Shown here one piece after another: positions 46,006 to 57,837 of a DNA stretch of 64,000 bases. The position numbers were made by a program, and so were the translations under genes. Within the stretch, counting starts at the first letter, position 1. Each line of letters begins with the position of its first letter. The DNA is taken from assembly GCA_021292165.1 (NCBI GenBank), contig CM037878.1:290270971-290334970 (forward strand), in the 5' to 3' direction. Under the pieces are notes generated by a model. That model ran no database searches, was not told the DNA's origin, and saw nothing but the letters and a program-made list of their open reading frames with translations. Source of the stretch: Shinisaurus crocodilurus (Eukaryota; Chordata; Lepidosauria; Squamata; Shinisauridae).

Positions 46006-46547
46006 GCACGATTCTGCAGCCACTGGGACAAAGTTGCTTAGCTTTGTTTTTCCCCCCAGCGGTTCAGTTTTCCAACACATACTTAGATGGCCGTCTAAGT
46101 GCTTTGCACGGTGGGAGGAGCACAGGGGCGACCTTCACCTCTGCGCTGCTCCCGCCCTGCTTAGGATACCCGTAATCCTCCAGGTTTGGAGGGTTACGGG
46201 CAGTCTCACTGGATGGCGCTGCCCGCTGCCTTGGGAGGATTTTATTCTAAAAAGCAGGCTATTAATTAGTATAACAACCAAACAAAATTCCTTTGTTTCT
46301 TTCCATTTGTTCTTTTTTGGCAAGACTAAATATTTCTCTTAAAAAAAAAAACAACACACACACATCAGAGAAAGAAAGAAAACTGAGATTTGGAGGAAGA
46401 GTTCTAGACACACAGAGTGGGGTGGCCCATGCATCCGGCTTTACAGTCCCCTATTTGAAGGCATCCGCTCTTTAAAGGGCTATCCAGTCCACGTCTGGTT
46501 TAAAGATAAAGAGCCCTCAGAAGGGAGATCCGGAAGGGCCCTTGAAG

Positions 46548-46766
46548 TTTCCATCTAAAATAAAGCTGCTTTGATCTTGAGCTGTTTTTTAAATTGATTA
46601 TCTCAGGAATGGCATTTATTGATTTATTTTAAATCCTCCACTCTGACAGTTCTTCATTCGCCACTGATTTCCAACAACAATCACAGAGGTCTTGTGTGTT
46701 GTTTTCACTGGGTCTCCTTTCATCTTTGACAATAAAAAATTGGTGTTCATCTCTCTTATCCATATA
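46548..46766 (+). repeat. Copy of the PAAF1 3'-end segment
   Basis: AAGTTTCCATCTAAAATAAAG through CATCTCTCTTATCC matches 18579-18798 almost base for base and runs into a full Tigger-like MITE. Confidence 0.8.
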
Positions 46767-47030
46767 CAGTAATACCTTGTATTGCAAGCATAATTCGTTC
46801 TGGAACCGTGCTTATAATTCAAAACACTCTTATATCAAAGCGAGTCTCTGGCGGGCATGAGCAAGGCTGATTTCGGCTCGCTACGCCCGCTCGAGGCGAG
46901 CGGTTACATCCCTACAACTACTTGTCTTGCAAGACCTTGCTTGTTTATCAAGTCAAAAAATTTTTAAAACATTTTGCTTGTCCTGCAAAACACTCTCATA
47001 CCAAGTTACTTGCAATCCAAGGTATTACTG
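46767..47030. mobile_element. Tigger-like Tc1/mariner MITE, full length
   Basis: CAGTAATACCTTGTATTGCA to its inverse CAATCCAAGGTATTACTG (264 bp), flanked by TA on both sides. Confidence 0.85.
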
Positions 47031-47039
47031 TACCTTTAT

Positions 47040-47605
47040 TAGGAAGACAGGCGAACAAATGTCAGTGTACTGGAAGAAGCAAAGACTACTAGCATTGAAA
47101 AAATGATCCTTCAACGCCAACTTCAGTGGACCGGTCATGTTGTTCGAATGCCTGACTGCCGTCTCCCAAAGCAGTTACTCTACTCCCAACTCAAGGATGG
47201 AAAGCGGAATATCGGTGGTCCATATAAGAGGTTTAAAGATGTTCATAAGGCAAATCTAAAAAAATGCAATATAAACATCGAAAACTGGGAAGCTCTGGCC
47301 CATGAACGATCTAAATGGAGGTTGGCCTTTCACAAAGGTTCCATGGACTTTGAAGAAGCCCGAGTGCAAGGTGAAAGGGAGAAACGTGCTAAGCGAAAAG
47401 CACGTCAAATGAATCCTTTACAGGACCATCCTCTATCTGGTAACCTGTGTCCTCACTGTGGGAAGCTGTGTGGATCTAGAATTGGCCTCCACAGTCACTT
47501 ACGGACCCATCGCTAGAGTCTACACAATCTTCTTTAGAATTTCCTCCTTTTATCCCGGAAGACAATCTTACTCGGTCATGAGTGATCGCCTGATGATGAT
47601 GAAAT
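47040..47605 (+). mobile_element. RTE-like LINE copy, 5' truncated
   Basis: Starts at GAAGACAGGCGAACAAATG, directly after the Tigger-like MITE. Frame 47103-47516 ends in the C2H2 finger; (GAT)n tail. Confidence 0.85.
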
Positions 47606-47799
47606 GTTACAAAATAGTGTGCACGCCTTCGAGTTCTCCAGAACTCTCCCATCATTCTAGATGGTAAAAAAAAGCAGAGTGGGGTGGGTGAGTTTGTTGG
47701 TGTTGAAGTCACGGAGTCCGCATTTAGTTACAGTCTAAAGGTGGAATGTGAGAGGAGGTAGCAGACATTCAAATTAGGCTCTACCAAATGCGGTGATGG

Positions 47800-49995
47800 T
47801 TACAGGTTGCACCTAGGATTGTCCTTGGGACTCTTGAAGTTTTGTGAGGCACTGGGGAACATTTTGGGACAAGCCGGGCCTGTACAACAGGGATGGGCTC
47901 CACTTGCAGCAGAATGGAACCAGACTTCTGGCACTTAACATAAAAAAGGTGCCAGAGCAGCTTTTAAACAACCCTGGGGAGGGATAGGGGATGAAGGTGA
48001 AAATGTTTCTGATTGCCCGAATGTTGAAGGGGAAGAAATAGGCCATGAGCATATGATAAAACATGATAGCCAGTCAAAGGGCCATAGCAGAGGATGAACA
48101 TGCCAGGGACATTTGGGGAAGGACACCATATACAGTCATGCCTTGGATTGGGAGCATAATTCGTTCCGGAAACGTGCTTGTAATCCAAAACACTCTTATA
48201 TCAAAACGAAATCCCCCCCCCAAAAAAAATTGTAGAGATTTTTAATTTAAGCCGTACTACAGTACTTGTATTGCAAGACGTCGCTTGTATATCAAGTAAA
48301 AAAAAAAAATTAAATAAATATTAAAAAATTTGCTTGTCTTGCAAAACGCTCTCAAACCAAGTTACTTGCAATCCAAGGTATTACTGTATAGGTTTTTCTA
48401 TGCTAATGCTAGAAGCCTCCGAGCCAAGGTGGGGAAGTCGGAGAGTGCCCGGTTTTGAAGGTAGTTAGATATAGTGGGCATTATGGAAACCTGGTGGAAC
48501 GGAGGGAACCAGTGGGATACAGTCATCTCTGGATATAAACTCTATAAGAAGGACAGGGAAAGGGTGCACTGGAGGAGGTGTTGCTCTGTATGTCAACGAG
48601 GGCATAGTGTCATGCATGCTAGGAAACCTAAAATGGGCAGACTCCTCCACAGAAGTGCTGTGGGCGACAATTCCAGGCTCTAAAAGTAATGTTGTACTGG
48701 AGACATGCTATCGTCCCCCCAGACCAGAAAGTTCAGAGTGAACTTCAGATGGAAAACGAAATCAGGGAGGCCTCGAAACAAGGAAGCGTTGTAATAATGG
48801 GTGACTACAATTCCCCCCACATTGACTGGATAGATGCATGTTCCAGGCATGATAAAGAGGTTAAATTTCTCAGTGCCCTAAATGACTGTGCCCTAGAACA
48901 GTTTGTCATGGAACCAAACAGTGGGCAGGCAACCCAGAATTTAATCCTAAATGGTGCCGCCCAGGACCTAGTAAAATATGTGAGTGTTGTTGAACCAGTT
49001 CGAAACAGTGACCACAGTGCTATCAAAGCCAACAATAAAGAATTCTATAAAAAATATCCAAAGTGGGAAACCAGCTAGAGAGGCAGTTGGACTGTTGGAT
49101 GACAACAGAGTTAAAGGAGTACTAAAGGATAAGGAGATTGCAGAGAAGCTGAATGAATTCTTTTCATCTGTCTTCACTGCAGAAGATGTAGGACAGGACA
49201 GATACCTGTACCAGGTATGTGGCAAATTCCATGTTAGGCATCATTAGGAGAGGAATCAAAAATAAAACTGCCAAAATCACGCTCCCGTTATACAAATCTA
49301 TGGCATGACCACACTTGGAATACTGTGTACCATTCTGGTCACCACACCTAAAAAAGGATGTTTTTAAAGAGCTTTGGCTACTAGGTGGTACAGAAATGTA
49401 ATTAATAAATATTTTAGAACTGGAAAAAGTGCAGAAAAGGGCAACTAAAAGGATCAAGGGGCTGGAGTAACTTCCCTATGAGGAAAGGTTACGTCTGGAA
49501 CTGTTTAGCTTTGAAAAAGGTGAGTAAGAGACACGATAGAGGTGTACAAAATTATTCATGGTATGGAGAAAGTGGGTAGGGAGGCATTTTTCTCTCTCAT
49601 AATGCTAGAACTTTTGAGGGCTCATCCCAGGAAACTGGTTGGAGATTCAGGACAGACAAAAGGAAGTACTTCACACAGCACAGGGTTAAACTATGGAATT
49701 TGCTACTACAAGATGTAGTGATGGCCACCAATTTGGTGGCCTTTAAAAGGGGATTATCCTGGAGGAGGTGGCTATCAGTGGCTACTAGTTCTGGTTGTGA
49801 TATGCTTCCTCCAGTGTCGGGGTGGGGTGGGGGGGTATGCCTGTGTACATCACTTGCTGGGGAGCATGGGTGGGAGGGTGCTGTTGCACTCAAGTCCTGC
49901 TTGTGGGGTCCTGCGGGCAGCTGGTTGGCCACTGTGTGAACAGAATGCTGCATTAGCTTGGCCTGATCCAGCAAGGTGCTTCTTACGTTGTTAAT
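47800..49995 (+). mobile_element. CR1-group LINE, decayed, endonuclease to 3' end
   Basis: Frame 48689-49078 carries the endonuclease blocks GSVVIMGDYNSPHIDW and a downstream SDHSAI motif. Then KEIAEKLNEFFSSVFTAED, PHLEYC-like codons near 49310 and KGLE-PYEERLRLEL-like codons near 49460-49500 mark linker and C-terminal regions. The RT core is deleted (jump near 49230). The 3' UTR has 'GAACAGAATGCTGCATTAGC' and 'GATCCAGCAAGGTGCTTCTT'. A Tigger-like MITE interrupts it at 48133. Confidence 0.75.
48133..48386. mobile_element. Tigger-like MITE, full length, TA flanks
   Basis: 254 bp; CAGTCATGCCTTGGATTG to AATCCAAGGTATTACTG, TA at 48131-48132 and 48387-48388. Contains a CATAATTCGTTCCGGAA arm. Confidence 0.9.
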
Positions 49996-50239
49996 TGTCT
50001 CATCTAGCAGCAGGATATTTTTTGTTATCAGTGGCAACTAATAAATGTAATAATTTTGTTTGGAAACAGTAGATAGATCTGTGAAATAAATAAAACTTTT
50101 GTGAACGGATTTGTACCCTACCTTTCTACCAAGAAAAATGGCACTCGAGGCACTAATTTAATCTTGATTAAAACAACAATGAAAAACAAATGCATTAAAA
50201 CACAGCTAAACGCATTAAAACACACATAAAACGGGAATA

Positions 50240-50489
50240 CAGTAATACCTTGGATTGCAAGTAACTTGGTTTGAGAGCGTTTTGCAAGACAAGCAAATTT
50301 TTAAATATTTATTTTTTTTTTTTTGACTTGATATACAAGCGACGTCTTGCAATACAAGTACTGTAGTACGGCTTAAATTAAAAATCTCTGTACAAATTTT
50401 TTTGGGGGGATTTCGTTTTGATATAAGAGTGTTTTGGATTACAAGCACGTTTCCGGAACGAATTATGCTCTCAATCCAAGGCATGACTG
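50240..50489. mobile_element. Tigger-like MITE, full length, TA flanks (inverse orientation)
   Basis: 250 bp, near-identical to the 48133 copy but reversed. TA at 50238-50239 and 50490-50491. Preceded by an L2-like 3' piece (50100-50230). Confidence 0.9.
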
Positions 50490-50615
50490 TAAAACCAGCA
50501 TCCGGCTCCAGAGACCTGCTTGACGCAGCGAAAGCCCGCCCGCCTGAATAGAAAGGTCCTGGTTACAAATAGAAAAACACTGGTGTGCTTTGTTTTCTCG
50601 CGCCAGGGCACTTCG

Positions 50616-50760
50616 GAGCTGCCTTCCCCAAACTTGGTGGCCTCTAGATGGGTCGGACTGCAATTCCCATCATGTGAAGGACCGAGAGGGCTGTCTAATG
50701 GGATGATGGGAGTGGCGGCGCAACACAACCGGAGGGCACCAGGTTGGGGAAGGCCGCTCT
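50616..50760. mobile_element. MITE, family C
   Basis: GCCTTCCCCAAACTTGGTGG to CACCAGGTTGGGGAAGGC, with ACTGCAATTCCCATCATG in the arm. Confidence 0.7.
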
Positions 50761-50784
50761 AGGGGAACGGGCAGGACACTTCAG

Positions 50785-50920
50785 CAGTGTTCTCCAACCT
50801 TGGGTCCCCAGACGTTTTTGGCCTACAACTCCCAGCATGCCCCAGCCAGCGTAGCTGGCTGGGGCATGCTGGGAGTTGTAGGCCAAAAAACGTCTGGGGA
50901 CCCAAGGTTGGCGAACACTG
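50785..50920. mobile_element. hAT MITE, family A, full length
   Basis: Palindrome ending 200 bp upstream of the DNAJB13 ATG. Contains AGACGTTTTTGG instead of AGATGTTTTTGG on both arms. Flanks do not show a clear duplication. Confidence 0.88.
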
Positions 50921-50934
50921 GGCAGGAGGAAAGC

Positions 50935-51130
50935 AGCTCCACAACCTGCTTCCGAGCTGCACGCTGAGCGCTCAGAAGAAGACCCCCCCCTCCGCCGCCT
51001 GCTTGCGAGGACTACAACTCCCGGCGTGCACCGCGGCCCTCGGCGGCGTCCATAGCAACCATAGGGCCGAGCTAGCCGGCCGGGGCCGGGAAGGAGCCGC
51101 CAGCCGCCGCCGCCGCCGCCGCCGCCGCGA
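50935..51130 (+). promoter_or_regulatory. DNAJB13: DNAJB13 CpG-rich promoter and 5' UTR with X-box and ZNF143-like site
   Basis: GC- and CpG-rich stretch ending at the ATG. At 51011-51029 it has a ZNF143/THAP11-type motif (ACTACAACTCCCGGCGTGC). At 51048-51059 it has GTCCATAGCAAC, which fits the RFX X-box half-site spacing and lies about 70 bp before the ATG. From about 51112 to 51129 a GCC run abuts the start codon. RFX control is expected for a radial-spoke gene. The transcription start itself cannot be read. Confidence 0.65.
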
Positions 51131-51197
51131 TGGGGCAGGACTACTACGCCGTGCTGGAGCTCACCCGCAGCGCCCAGGATGCCGACATCAAGAAGGC
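51130..51197 (+). CDS. DNAJB13: DNAJB13 exon 1
   Basis: Start ATG directly after a (GCC)n run; donor GTGAGC. It encodes [20 protein letters not shown] then K-K and a split alanine codon. Confidence 0.95.
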
Positions 51198-54100
51198 GTG
51201 AGCCCCCGGGAGCGGGTGGCAGTGGGAGCCGTGGCGCGCGCGCGCGCGCGCCGGCACGTGTACGTCGCGCGTGCGTGCGTGCGGATGCGCGACGCGCGCA
51301 CGTGTCCGCGCGGTGCGCGTGATCTGCACTGCACGGGCAGGATATGCCCGGATACATGTCTGTCTGAGGAATGCGTGAACGGCGCTCTCTGTCATGCGTG
51401 TCATGCCTGCCTGTGTATACATGGGTAGAGGGATGGGTCCAGACGACTCCCTGCACACACGCATGTTGAAGGAACACGTGAAAAGGGTTGTTGTGGGGAC
51501 CTGCTGCTGACAGCCACAACAGCCCCCACCCCCAGTGCTGTCCATGCTTCTGGGCCAGGGTGTGAAGAGACTCTGTGCAAGTCTGGGGGGGGGGGGTGTC
51601 CAATATGGGGGAGGGGTTGAACCCCTCTTATGTGTTATGTTACATCCTAGCACATCTATAGCAGCCTTCCCCAACCCCACACCCTCCAGACGTGTGCTGG
51701 CTGAGGACGATGGGAGTTGTAGTCCAGTGCACCTGGACGGTGGCAGGTTGGGCGATGCTGACCTGTGTGGTGGCCCCGTGTGAACTACGTCGCACAATTC
51801 CGGTCATTCGCCTTCCGTATTTCATAAGAACATCAGAGGAGCAGGCCCAGTGCAAGGCAATTTGGTGCCCTAGGCAAGATCAGATATTTAGCGCCCCCCC
51901 CTTCCCACTTGAGCCCTCCTTCCCTCCAGCCCTATGCCCATTATGAAATAAATTTCCCTCCCTGGGAACTGCCGAGCCCCATAGAAAAACTTTGTGGACT
52001 TTGAGACTTTTCCTTTGTGTTCACGAGGAAAGCAAAGAGGCAACATCAGCCCAGCTATGCCAGGAACTCCCAAGGGCCTTCTCCTACTCCATATATATGT
52101 AAAAGCCTGTCTCCTCCTGCAGGCAGCACAAGGGATATGAAAAAAGGATGTGAGAGAGGTGTGGTGGCGCTACCTGTGAGGAATAGAGACAAAAGGGTGT
52201 CTTGCAGCCTGTCCTACCTCGCAGGGTGGAGGTGCAGAGACACCGGTTTGACTCGTACACCTTCTGGGTTGCAGGGGGGGGAATGCATGTAGTAGAAACA
52301 TAGCAAAGAGAGAGCCCGTGGATCATCTGGTTCAAATTTAGGAGGGGATTTATGAAACTTGCTACTTCCCCTCCTCTCTCTATCACTTTGTTGCAATATT
52401 TCTTTATCAGAATAATGTATATTATCCTGTCTTTCCCTTTACCAGCCTAGTGCTCAAGGCAGACAACAATATTCAAAGTACAGTAAAGAAAACATCAACA
52501 GCTCAGGGCACAATCCTAAACACGTTGAGGCAGAAAAAAGCCCCGCAACTTTTCTACCTCAACGTGCATAGGATTGCGCATGGCTGGCTGGGGAATGCTG
52601 GGAGTTGTAGGATTCCCCCCCCCTCCAAACACGCATAGGATTGCATCCTAAAACCATTTAAAACCAAAACACAGAAACAGCATGGTAAATAATTAAAACA
52701 TTGGAGCCCCAGCTAGCTTAAAATACCTTTCCCTCCCTCCCTGGTTGCCAGAAATAACTGCTTTCAGTGGACCTTGAGCTGAGGAACCTGAGGCTCACGC
52801 GAGGGAGGGAAGGCGAAGGAGGTGTTTGCAGGTGCATCCCTGAGAGGGAAGGCGAAGGAGGTGTTTGCAGGTGCATCTTTCCAGCCGCCCACCAGCCTCC
52901 CATCATTGGCCCCTGCCCGCCTCCCCTCCTCCAGTCTGTAGCCTTCCCTGCCTCTTTTGATGCTGGTTGTGAGGAGGAGCCTGCCTGCTGCTGTTCCTGG
53001 TAACGAGCTGGAGGAGAGAGAGGGAGGGGTGCGCTTCTTTCGCCTTCCCTTCCCCGCCACAGGACATGATTGGTAAAACAAACTTGGTAAAATACGTGAT
53101 GTATTTTTTTTCCCCCAAGGCATTTCTGGCGCCTCCTTTAGCCCGGCGCCCTAGGCAGCCGCCTAGTTGGCCTAATGGTAGCACCGGCCCTGCAGAGGAG
53201 CCCTGCCTGATCAGACCAAGCGTCCATCTAGGAAGTCCAGCAACCTGCTTATAGAATCATAGAATCATAGAAAAGTAGAGTTGGAAGGGGCCTACAAGGC
53301 CATTGAGTCCAACCCCCTGCTCAATGCAGGAATCCAGGTCAAAGCATCCCCGACAGATGGCTACCCAGCTGCACCTTGAATGCCTCCAGAGTGGGAGAGC
53401 CCACCACCTCCATAGGCAGTTGATTCCATTGTCTTCTTGCTCTGACAGTCAGGAAATTTTTCCTGATGTTTAGGTGGAATCTGGGTTCCTGTAACTTGAG
53501 CCCATTATTCCGTGTCCTGCAAACTGGGATGATCGAGAAGAGAGCCTGGCCCTCCTCTGTGTGACAACCCGTCAAGTACTGGAAGAGTGCGGCCATATCT
53601 CCCCTCAGTCTCCTCTTCTGAAGGCTAAACATGCCCAGTTCTCTCAGTCTCTCCTCATAGGGCCTTGTTTCCAGTCCCTTTATCATCCTTGTTGCCCTCC
53701 TCTGAACCCTCTCCAGTTTGTCTACTCAAGATGAGGCCTGACCAGTGCCGAGTAAAGGGGAATTATCACTTCCCGCGATTTGGAAGCTATACTTCTATTA
53801 ATGCAGCCCAAAATAGCATTTGCCTTCTTTGCAGCCACATCGCATTGCTTCCCACAGTCGTCGTGCCCCCCGCTCCCCCCCCCATAAAATCTTCAGCCCC
53901 ATATTGTGTTTTGCAGCTATCGGAAGCTGGCGTTAAAGTACCACCCTTATAAGAATAAGGAGCCCTGGGCACCGGACAAGTTCAAGCAGCTGGCCGAAGC
54001 CTACGAGGTCTTGAGCGATCGTAAGTAGGAGAGAATTCTGTTCGTTCCGGCGCTCTGTGCGTCATTGGAGAAGGATCTGGAAAACGGAAGAGCTCTGCAG

Positions 54101-57100
54101 ATGTGGTGTTAGGACACTCAAGGCTCAATCCTATGCATGTTTAGACTGGAAAAAAGGTCTACAACTCCCAGCATGCCCCAGCCAGCGGCTGGGGCATGCT
54201 GGGAGTCGTAGGCCTTTTTTCCTGTCGAAACATCCATAGGATTGCATCTTTAAGGAGCATAGGAAGCCACCTTGCACTGGATCAGTTACATTTATTTTTG
54301 TATCATTTTAATCATCGTGGCTTTCCCCAAAGACTCCTGGGAATTGTAATTTGGTGAGAGTGCAGAGAATCCCGATCAGGATTCCTAGCCGCCACCACCT
54401 TGCAGAACTACAATTCCCAGTGGGGGTGTGTGTGTGTGTCCCTGTGGGGAGAGAATGACTATTTATTTATTTATTTATTTATTATATTTATACCCCGCCT
54501 TTTTTCCTGCAAGGAACCCAAGGCGGCTTACATAATCCTCCTCCGCTTCCTCTCCATTTTACCCTCACAACAACCCTCTGAGGTAGGTTAGGCTGAGAGT
54601 CAGTGACTGGCCCAAAGTCACCCAGTGAGTTTCATGGCCGAGTGGGGATTTGAACCCGGATCTCCCGAATCCCAGTCCAACACTCTCACCACTACGCCAC
54701 ACGGGCTTTGATGAGTTTGGGCCTGAGGTGTAGCTCTGCCCTGTGGATCAAAGGATGGATGAACACCAGGTGCAGCATCAGAAAAATAATCCTCCACCTC
54801 CCTTTCCCCCCCCCGACCCCCCACTAAATAATCTCTTGCAGGTCCCAGCTTGTTTACCATTTATTACACAAACAATTGTAATGAATAATAAGCTCCATTT
54901 CACCGTGTATATATTTGCATGCCCCCCAGTTCCTCCTCCCTTGACCAAATGCACGGTGTCTCCTTGTTCCTTAGCGATGAAGAAGAGCATTTATGATAAA
55001 TTTGCAGAGGAAGGCCTTAAAGGAGGGATCCCCTTGGAGTTTGGGATTGATACCCCCTGGACAGAAGGCTACGTGTTCCATGGAAACCCAGAGAAAGTCT
55101 TCCGGGAGTTCTTCGGCGGAGACAACCCCTTTGCCGGTATGGCCGAACACCACACGTGGTCAGGATATCTCCTTTGTCTCAGATCTTCCCTCCTACTTGG
55201 TCCATTTAGCTCAGAATGGTCTGCTCTGGCTGACAGCAGATCTCCAGGGAGTCTTGCCAGAAGGCAGAAACAGCAGAAAGTCTGTTTCATGGGTTATTAA
55301 GCACCCGCCGGAATTGTCAGCCAAACATATCGGACACACCCTGGATGTGTAACTCCTACAGCAGTGTTCTCCAACCTTGGCTGGCTGGGGCATGCTGGGA
55401 GTTGTAGGCCAAAAACATCTGGGGACCCAAGGTTGGAGAACACTGTCCTACAGGAGTGAAAACTCTTCCAGTCAGGATTAGCAGAAAGGGGTACTGCCTC
55501 CAGGATCAGAGTCAGTCTGCCTATGAACACCAGTTGCTGGGGAATGTGCATGGGTGGGTGCTGTTGCCCTCATGTGCCCTTGGGGATCTGGTTGGCCGCT
55601 GTGCGAACAGAATGCTGCTGGACGAGGTGGACCCTTGGTCTGACCCAGCAGGGCTCTTCTTACGTTCTTATGGGGTTACCTTCTTAGCCAGTGGGGGGAA
55701 AAGGATTGAAAACGAATGAATCCCACGTAGAGTTGGCAGATGAGCTTTTGGGACCTCATGTGGATATGAAGGCAGACAAGTGGCTTCACCCTGTTTAGAA
55801 TACACATCTCGGAGCGGCCTTCAGCATCACCTCCTCCCCTGGGAACTTCCCAGGAACGTAAATCAAATGGGGTGTTAGCATTACTTTAGGTGTCGCCGCT
55901 GCTGCCGGCAGTGAGGTTGTCCTCCAACGAGCATTTCCAGGGGTGGCTCTGCCATTATGGAACTCATCCCCTAAGTGATGTCTGCTTGTCCTGACTTATT
56001 TCAATCTTTAGGCAAGTGGAGAAAACTTCTCTCCTCCTTTTCATGTCCTCAGAATTATGTATATATATGTATGTATGTGTATATATGTATCTCTGTGTGT
56101 GTGTGTGTGTATACATAGCATATCATAAAGCAACAATAACATGAATCCAGCCTTCTCCAACCCGGTGCCCTCCAGGATGTATTAGATTATAACTCCCAGC
56201 AGCCCCAGCCAGCATGGCACCAGGTCAGGGAAGGCTGCTATAGCTAGTTACCTGAGAGTAAGCCTCGCTGAACTCAGTGGGACTTTCTTCTGAGTGGACG
56301 TATTCAGGAATGCGCTATAATAGAAGTTTAAATATTTAAATGCAGATCTCTGGGATGGGATGGATGTTGTCTTTGGGACTCTAGCTGCTTGCTGCGTAGC
56401 CGTTTCCAAACAGCTTCTTACAAAGATACCATCCTTTTAGGAGATATACCCTAAAAGCTGCCCTGAATGTTCTGCCACGAGGAGGAAACACGGTGCAACC
56501 CACTGTGCTGTTTTGTGACACTGAGCAGTGACGTATCTGCAGTCTCCTTTTGCCGAGGGGTTCAGGACTGCTAAACATTTCATCCTCCAAGAGCTCCCAT
56601 TTTGTGCTAAGACGACATTATTTTTTAGTAAAAGTAAGGACACAGTCCTACGCATGTTTAGGCAGAAAAGAAGTCCTACAACTCCCAGCATTCCCCAGCC
56701 AGCATAGCTGGCTGGGGAATGCTGGGAGTTGTAGGACTTTTTTCTGTCTAAACATGCATAGGATTGTGCTCTTAGTGATGTTTTAAAAAAAGGGGGGGGG
56801 GAATCCATCATCATCAGGCGATCACTCGTGACCGAGTAAGGTTGTCTTCCAGGATAAAAGGAGGAAAATTCTAAAGAAGATTGTGTAGACTCTAGCGATG
56901 GGTCCGTAAGTGACTGTGGAGGCCAATTCTAGATCCACACAGCTTCCCACAGTGAGGACACAGGTTACCAGATAGAGGATGGTCCTGTAAAGGATTCGTT
57001 TGACGTGCTTTTCGCTTAGCACGTTTCTCCCTTTCACCTTGCACTCGGGCTTCTTCAAAGTCCATGGAACCTTTCTGAGAGGCCAACCTCCAGTTAGATC

Positions 57101-57797
57101 GTTCATGGGCCAGAGCTTCCCAGTTTTCGATGTTTATATTGCATTTTTTTAGATTAGCCTTAAGAACATCTTTAAACCTCTTATATTGACCACCGATATT
57201 CCGCTTTCCATCCTTGAGTTGGGAATAAAGTAACTGCTTTGGGAGACGGCAGTCAGGCATTCGAACAACATGACCGGTCCACTGAAGTTGGCGTTGAAGG
57301 ATCATTTTTTCAACGCTAGTAGTCTTGGCTTCTTCCAGTACACTGACATTTGTTCGCCTATCATCCCAAGCAATTCGCAGGATTTTCCGGAGGCAACGTT
57401 GATGAAATCTTTCCAGGAGGTGGAAGTGACGTTTATAGTTGTATGCTTGTTTAGACAGAAAAAAAGTCCTACGATTGTGCCCTTAGTGATGTTTAAAAAA
57501 AGGGGGGGGGGGAATCCACCCTCCCTCTAATACTTTCTTTTTCTGGTTTAAGAGTTCTACACCGGAGAAGGGGGCGAAGTGAACATGGCTTTTGGGGGGC
57601 TGCGAGGAAGGGGAACGAAGAAGCAGGACCCCCCAATCGAGCGAGATCTCTACCTGTCGCTGGAGGACTTGTTCTACGGATGCACCAAGAAAATCAAGAT
57701 CTCCCGCAGGGTAAGGAAAGAAACTCCGTGGCTGGGTCGGAGGCGCTTCACTGCCATATCAAGAAAGCCAGATTTGGGGACCATCCTAATGATGTCC

Positions 57798-57837
<40 letters not shown>

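Larger units (their letters stand above)
51198..53916 (+). other. DNAJB13 intron 1
   Basis: Filled by a Z-DNA-prone tract, a MITE family C (51658-51757), a nested hAT in a CR1 end (51842-53192) and a CR1 3' region (53251-53857). No coding sequence. Confidence 0.7.

Noticed and set aside
50787..51428. 213-codon open frame across the DNAJB13 promoter and exon 1
   Set aside because: It runs in a different phase from the real CDS, passes through a MITE and a GCC run, and is a CpG-composition artefact.
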